Positions 35,560 to 39,561 of a stretch of 39,561 nt of DNA are shown piece after piece. The position numbers and the translations under genes were made by a program. Position 1 is the stretch's first letter, and every line of letters begins with the position of its first letter. The stretch covers positions 1 through 39,561 of IMG/VR virus record IMGVR_UViG_3300036781_000522; one strand, written 5' to 3'. The notes under the pieces are model-generated. The model had not been told where the DNA came from. It was given only the letters and a program-made list of their open reading frames with translations, and made no database searches. Source of the stretch: a virus.

Positions 35560-38006
35560 AGAGGAACCTTGGATCTCAAAAAGTCTAATTCTTTTCTTAA
35601 TTTCTGAATCTCATTCAGCAAAAGTGCAGGCATTTCATGATATTTTACCGAGTAAGGAGATCCCTCCTTATAAAGCACCAATTCAGGAAACACTTTCTCT
35701 ACCTCTTCTGCGATTAGACCAAAACAGACTGATTTTTTTTCATCTGATATATAATTGAACTGTACTGGATGAAGATCAAGGATCGATTTCCCTTCTATTT
35801 CCTTGATATTTTCTTTTACTTTAATGGAAGAAACAACATTTCCCAGTTGTCCAGAAGAGCTACAAAGAACGGCGGCTCCAGTAACAGAAACTCCATCCAC
35901 CCCAGTAGCATAAAAAGCTGTTTGCGTAGATCCATCGCCTATTCGGATAGTGTTGCTTTCAACAGCTCCTAAGTGGGCAAGATAAATATTGTTAGATTCA
36001 GTCCCTGTGAAATTTGCCCCAGCTGCAGCTCCTATAGCTATATTATTGCTACCACTAGTAAGTGAGCCAAGAGAAGAACCTACCCCTATATTCCCAGTCC
36101 CAGCATCAATTAATGCTCCGCAAAAGGTCCCTATAGTAACGTTGTTAAGTCCATTAGTTAAGGCGCTCAAAGATCCAAGTCCTATACCAACGTTTGGATT
36201 AGCACCAGAATTGGTAGCTGTGGTGTTCCCAGAGCTTGGACCCACAAATGTATTATTTCTAATGCTGGAAGCAAAAGGAGTTCCCCCTATGGAAATAACT
36301 CCGTTGCCTAAATTATCAGTAGCAGTCATGCTCAGATAATCGAAGGATGTCGTCAGAGTGGAAGAAGCTCCAGTAAAGAACGCCCCTGAAGCCCCCCCCG
36401 TCAAGGTAATTGAAGACCCTGTTGCGCTTCCAGAATCTCCATTAATGGTTCCTATTCCGCCAGATCCAGCCGATTGGAATGAAACAACTCCAGATCCATC
36501 GGTGGTTAAAACTTGGCCATTCGTCCCGTCAACTGTTGGAAATGTATATGCTTCGTTGAAAGTGACAGCTCCCAAGGTGCTGACTCTAAATCTTAATGCC
36601 CCTCCCTCAGGACCCTGAGGAGCGTTATCAGTATTTAAGCAAAAAGAGTTGCCCAGACCTGCATCACTAGAACTGGTTCCAAAGCTCCAGTAGATTGGAG
36701 AACCGGTATTATCATAAATTCCAGAAGAGAAGAATCCACTTTTTGGTCCTATAGATTCTGCAATGATATTAGAAAAATCAGCTGCATTTTCTTGGCGCAG
36801 AGTCAAATTAACTACTTCCAAGGGTGCATTTGAAGTGATAAAAAATTCAGGTGTATTAAATTGAAAGGCTGCCATGCCGCTTGGAGAACCAGCTGGATCT
36901 ATTATAAATAATTCCGTTCCGGTAGAAGGACTTATCGTTGCAGAAGCAGATGAATTTAATTTCCATTGACGATTTGTTGTTGAAGTATCAATCCCCCATG
37001 AATACGATTGAGTTGATCCAACAGTAGCCTGATACCAGGCGTCCCCTGCGGTAGTTCCCGCGACAACAGCATTTACTTGAGCCTGAGAATTAGCAGTATT
37101 GCTTGTATTCGTGACAGTTAAAGTCTCAGTATCACCAGTTGTAACGCTTTGAAAACTAAAATCCCCTGTGAATGGAGAGGCCATATTTGTTGTCAGAGTG
37201 TTAGCTGTGCCTACGGTTGCTATTCCGTTTCCATTGGGAAAATTGACATTGCCGCCACCATCAGGGACTACTAATATACCTGACCCAGGAGTGATTGTAT
37301 CAATTCCTGCCCCACCGCCAGAAAGACCGATAGTGATAGATCCGGCTCCATTAGTGATGCTTACGCCAGGTCCTTGTGTCAAAGTAGCTAGTACCGGATC
37401 GGCACCTGTAGAACCAATGGGAAGTTGGCCATTGGTAGCAACGCCAAGATTTGTGATAGTCGGGGTTCCTGCACCCACTAATAGAGAATGATTGGTAAGG
37501 CCAGTTAACTGAGTAGTGACTGTATTTAAGCTACCAATAGTAGTTATGCTTCCCGTTCCAATATCTGTAACCTGTCCTGATCCATTAGGCACGACAGGTG
37601 TAGTTCCGCTATTTGGCAGCAACTCTTTGACTGTACCAACCGTTCCAATGACGCTAGCCGTTAAAGTGCTACTACCAGGAACTCCAACTATATCAATCGT
37701 GGTTCCATCCCCTACAATATTTATATTAGAACCGGTGGGACCAACTGCACCACCCGAATTCCCAGTAAGCGTCATCACAGAAGTAGCGCTAGTTGCAAAT
37801 TGCACCCAATTCGCTAGAACAGTACCGCTAGTAGAATCAAATGATACTAACTGCCACTGAATATCTGTCGAAGTATTAATCCATTCTTGATAGAGAACAT
37901 AATTCACATCCAGATTAGTTGGGTCTCTGGCTTCTTGAACTGGAGCCCCAATAGTACTGGAAGCGCTGCCTATCGTATAGGCTTGTTGATTGGACGGTCT
38001 TACCAT
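35556..38006 (-). CDS. Tail fibre with C-terminal intramolecular chaperone (Peptidase S74)
   Basis: 816 residues. Residues about 18-70 share the RDPT/WIN/NW head-binding-type module with the 473-1876 fibre. A long Gly/Thr/Ser beta region follows. Around 600-690 there are YadA-head-like repeats (NPNVGIGLGSLSALTNGLNN, then NIGVGSSLGSLTSGSNNIAI). The C-terminus (about 715-816) is an S74 domain: SSIKVKENIKEIEGKSILDL, then HPVQFNYI, FGLIAEEVEKVFPELV and a trailing coiled-coil. S74 domains trimerise the fibre and cut themselves off at a conserved Ser; S716 or S717 in VVSSIKVKENI is the candidate. Receptor binding is expected. Confidence 0.9.
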   Translation of the reverse strand: MVRPSNQQAYTIGSASSTIGAPVQEARDPTNLDVNYVLYQEWINTSTDIQWQLVSFDSTSGTVLANWVQFATSATSVMTLTGNSGGAVGPTGSNINIVGDGTTIDIVGVPGSSTLTASVIGTVGTVKELLPNSGTTPVVPNGSGQVTDIGTGSITTIGSLNTVTTQLTGLTNHSLLVGAGTPTITNLGVATNGQLPIGSTGADPVLATLTQGPGVSITNGAGSITIGLSGGGAGIDTITPGSGILVVPDGGGNVNFPNGNGIATVGTANTLTTNMASPFTGDFSFQSVTTGDTETLTVTNTSNTANSQAQVNAVVAGTTAGDAWYQATVGSTQSYSWGIDTSTTNRQWKLNSSASATISPSTGTELFIIDPAGSPSGMAAFQFNTPEFFITSNAPLEVVNLTLRQENAADFSNIIAESIGPKSGFFSSGIYDNTGSPIYWSFGTSSSDAGLGNSFCLNTDNAPQGPEGGALRFRVSTLGAVTFNEAYTFPTVDGTNGQVLTTDGSGVVSFQSAGSGGIGTINGDSGSATGSSITLTGGASGAFFTGASSTLTTSFDYLSMTATDNLGNGVISIGGTPFASSIRNNTFVGPSSGNTTATNSGANPNVGIGLGSLSALTNGLNNVTIGTFCGALIDAGTGNIGVGSSLGSLTSGSNNIAIGAAAGANFTGTESNNIYLAHLGAVESNTIRIGDGSTQTAFYATGVDGVSVTGAAVLCSSSGQLGNVVSSIKVKENIKEIEGKSILDLHPVQFNYISDEKKSVCFGLIAEEVEKVFPELVLYKEGSPYSVKYHEMPALLLNEIQKLRKELDFLRSKVPL

Positions 38007-38296
38007 TATTTCACTCCTTCAGGTGGATAAGGAGGCCACCAATTAGACTGGCTTTCCTGAATAGTCACATTTACAACTCCTTGAACCATTTCCGATTGAG
38101 AAAAATGCGTGCCGTCTTCTCTAGTCCAACCATTTTCCAGTGGCATCAAAAAAAACCAAAGATCTGCATTACTATAGGAAGATTGTAGAATAGCCCAAAT
38201 TTGAGTTCCTCTAAATGGCAGTCCCAAATTTGAACTTATCTGAGCATTGGCAATATCAATATTATTCTGAGTACCAGTGTAATACAAATTACTCAT
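38006..38296 (-). CDS. Small fibre-region hypothetical protein
   Basis: 96 residues from the ATG at 38296, which overlaps the stop of the lectin-like gene (ATGA); four upstream codons are unlikely to be used. Sequence: NLYYTGTQNNIDIANAQISS, an aromatic centre (LWFFLMPLENGWTREDG) and a Trp/Pro end (SQSNWWPPYPPEG). It is coupled to the S74 fibre gene (TAATG). A fibre assembly chaperone or tip protein is possible. No family recognised. Confidence 0.6.
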   Translation of the reverse strand: MSNLYYTGTQNNIDIANAQISSNLGLPFRGTQIWAILQSSYSNADLWFFLMPLENGWTREDGTHFSQSEMVQGVVNVTIQESQSNWWPPYPPEGVK

Positions 38297-39030
38297 ACAA
38301 TATTCCATTTAGAGTAAAAATAACTGTTCATTTGCGTTCTTTCTAAAGAGCTTAATGCTCTATTGAATATGGTCATTTCACAAACTAAACCACTAAAAGG
38401 AATGATCATGTTTCCTCTGGTTCCTAAAAGCAACGAAGCATTAACTGGACTTTGCTGAGAAGCCGCTGTGTAAGGAGTACCCTGAGTAGTATTAACAACA
38501 GAGTAAGCCGAGTTTGATGGGGTAGTTTGTACAACTCCTTCATAAACAGCGTTTATTCCATCGTAATCTCCATTGACTCCAGCTACTAAAAATTGAGCCG
38601 TTGGGTTTACCGGAATAAATTGTACGGCCCCTGGAATTGGCGCAGTAGCATCGATGATAAATTCAAAGTTTCCAATGTTTGCCGAGGCTGACAATAAGCA
38701 AGTTGTTCCAGCAGCCGTATTAGCTACAATAAAAATGTCATAATCACTGTTTCTTATTAAAAGAATAGAAGTGCTGTTCGAACTCATATAAGAATTATTG
38801 AACAGCAAACCAGCCCCATTAACAAAAATAGGTTGGGAAGCTCCAGAAATCTGAGATAAGTCGTTTAAATTCCCACTTTTATCTACCCAAGTAGATATGG
38901 AAGAGAGGTCGGGAGGCAGAATGCCGTCCCCATTAGGGTCATCCCCATCTACCCAAAGCTGTAATCCACTTAAATCGGTGGGAGAAAATGGAATAGCAGA
39001 TTGGACATTTGCCCACCATTGACCAAGCAT
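38293..39030 (-). CDS. LamG / concanavalin-like lectin-fold tail protein
   Basis: 245 residues. LSGLQLWVDGDDPNGDGILP, then ISTWVDKSGNLNDLSQ, is the classical opening of the LamG-type jelly-roll domain used in phage fibres. IPFSGLVCEMTIFNRALSSL, then ERTQMNSYFYSKWNIV, is the matching C-terminal strand and helix. Such domains bind carbohydrate and may recognise host surface glycans. The ATG has AAGGAAG. It lies between two other fibre genes with tight spacing. Confidence 0.8.
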   Translation of the reverse strand: MLGQWWANVQSAIPFSPTDLSGLQLWVDGDDPNGDGILPPDLSSISTWVDKSGNLNDLSQISGASQPIFVNGAGLLFNNSYMSSNSTSILLIRNSDYDIFIVANTAAGTTCLLSASANIGNFEFIIDATAPIPGAVQFIPVNPTAQFLVAGVNGDYDGINAVYEGVVQTTPSNSAYSVVNTTQGTPYTAASQQSPVNASLLLGTRGNMIIPFSGLVCEMTIFNRALSSLERTQMNSYFYSKWNIV

Positions 39031-39043
39031 GAAATCAACTTCC

Positions 39044-39561
39044 TTATGCTGTTAGATTTCCAACAAGTTCCCAAGTATTGGTTGCGCTTTTCTTTAAAGA
39101 CGCTCCTGTATATTGCGCAACTATTTTAAGATTTCCAGAAGCGCTATTGATCGTAACGCCAACTGCAGCAGCAATACCTACTTGGCCTGAACCCTGTTGA
39201 TAAACGTCGATCTCTGTCCCCACCGGAAATGCAATCGTAGCATTTGCAGGCACTGTAAGCGTTGTTGCGCTCCCACTATTGCAAAGCTGCCAAGTATTGG
39301 CGTCAGTAATTGCAAACGTGTTTGATCCAGTTTGTGTGACAATTGGACGAGCCGCGTTAACATTCGCAGAGAATACAGGATCTGCAGAAACGCCTTGAGA
39401 AATGAGTGGATTTCCAGAAATAGTCCCTGGACCAGCAAATGCTACAGGACTTGTCCCTTCACCAATAAGAACAGCGTGAGCTGTTAATGTTGTATCTCCA
39501 GTTCCTCCTTGAGGAACAGGCACAGGAATTGTACTAACCCCTCTATTACCACCTGCCTGTG
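39044..39561 (-). CDS. Tail-fibre protein, main part (gene crosses the contig junction)
   Basis: This is the C-terminal part of the gene that starts at 131 in the circular molecule; bases 39435-39561 repeat 1-127. After the GGTG-x-TTLTAH segment comes a beta-rich fibre domain: TDANTWQLCNSGSATTLTVP, then FPVGTEIDVYQQGSGQVGIA and IVAQYTGASLKKSATNTWEL. This is a module common at the ends of phage fibres and appendages. It is one of at least three fibre-type proteins here. Confidence 0.8.
   Translation of the reverse strand, partial: QAGGNRGVSTIPVPVPQGGTGDTTLTAHAVLIGEGTSPVAFAGPGTISGNPLISQGVSADPVFSANVNAARPIVTQTGSNTFAITDANTWQLCNSGSATTLTVPANATIAFPVGTEIDVYQQGSGQVGIAAAVGVTINSASGNLKIVAQYTGASLKKSATNTWELVGNLTA
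39435..39561. repeat. Terminal direct repeat, right copy
   Basis: Identical to 1-127. Removing one copy gives a 39,434-bp circle. Confidence 0.95.

Noticed and set aside
36358-37860. Several rightward frames of 86-114 codons across the S74 fibre gene
   Set aside because: Their Pro/Val-rich composition mirrors the Gly/Thr repeats on the other strand; no starts with ribosome sites and no domains.

Overview
The window is a complete tailed-phage genome of the short-tailed (podovirus-like) type. Its first 127 bases are repeated exactly as its last 127 (1-127 = 39435-39561), so the molecule is circular or circularly permuted, with a unit length of 39,434 bp. One tail-fibre gene crosses the arbitrary break point. 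Genes are dense, short and often joined by ATGA or TAATG stop/start overlaps.

Layout. (1) Leftward morphogenesis block, read right to left from about 21250 to 2809: small gene, large terminase, DUF551-like protein, DNA methyltransferase, P22-type portal, two small proteins, scaffold, HK97-fold coat protein, decoration-like proteins, head-tail connector, tail proteins, nozzle-like protein and two ejection-type internal proteins. A two-gene rightward island (14822-15627) interrupts it. (2) A rightward cluster of four tiny genes (2009-2828), three with an N-terminal membrane segment, is a candidate lysis or membrane module. (3) Leftward fibre block, 39030 to 35556 and then across the junction to 135 and 1876 to 473: an S74-chaperone fibre, a lectin-like protein, a beta-helix fibre and small accessory proteins. 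(4) Rightward accessory region, 21285-29063: an array of tiny genes with a conserved junction sequence, a metallophosphoesterase, a promoter-to-terminator unit encoding membrane proteins and a U-box protein, a Tad2-like gene and a tRNA-Thr. A leftward outer-membrane barrel gene lies inside it. (5) Control and recombination region, 28989-35121: a terminase-small-subunit-like HTH protein, RusA-like resolvase, excisionase-like and repressor-like HTH proteins, a possible ssDNA-binding protein, a YqaJ/lambda-type exonuclease and a winged-helix protein behind an unusually structured leader.

Host. The U-box domain (a eukaryotic E3 ubiquitin-ligase fold), two proteins with long or bilobed hydrophobic stretches like secreted inclusion-membrane proteins, and an outer-membrane barrel suggest a Gram-negative bacterium living inside eukaryotic cells. 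A Chlamydiota relative is my first guess and a Legionella-like amoeba symbiont the second. This is inference: no host gene marker is present.

No integrase, DNA or RNA polymerase, helicase or endolysin was recognised. With the HTH regulators and the copy-control-like leader of the winged-helix gene, the phage could be temperate without integrating (a phage-plasmid), but that is a hypothesis. The points most worth attention are the U-box effector-like unit (24247-25973), the conserved-junction mini-gene array (21285-22613) and the alternative RNA structures upstream of 35121.
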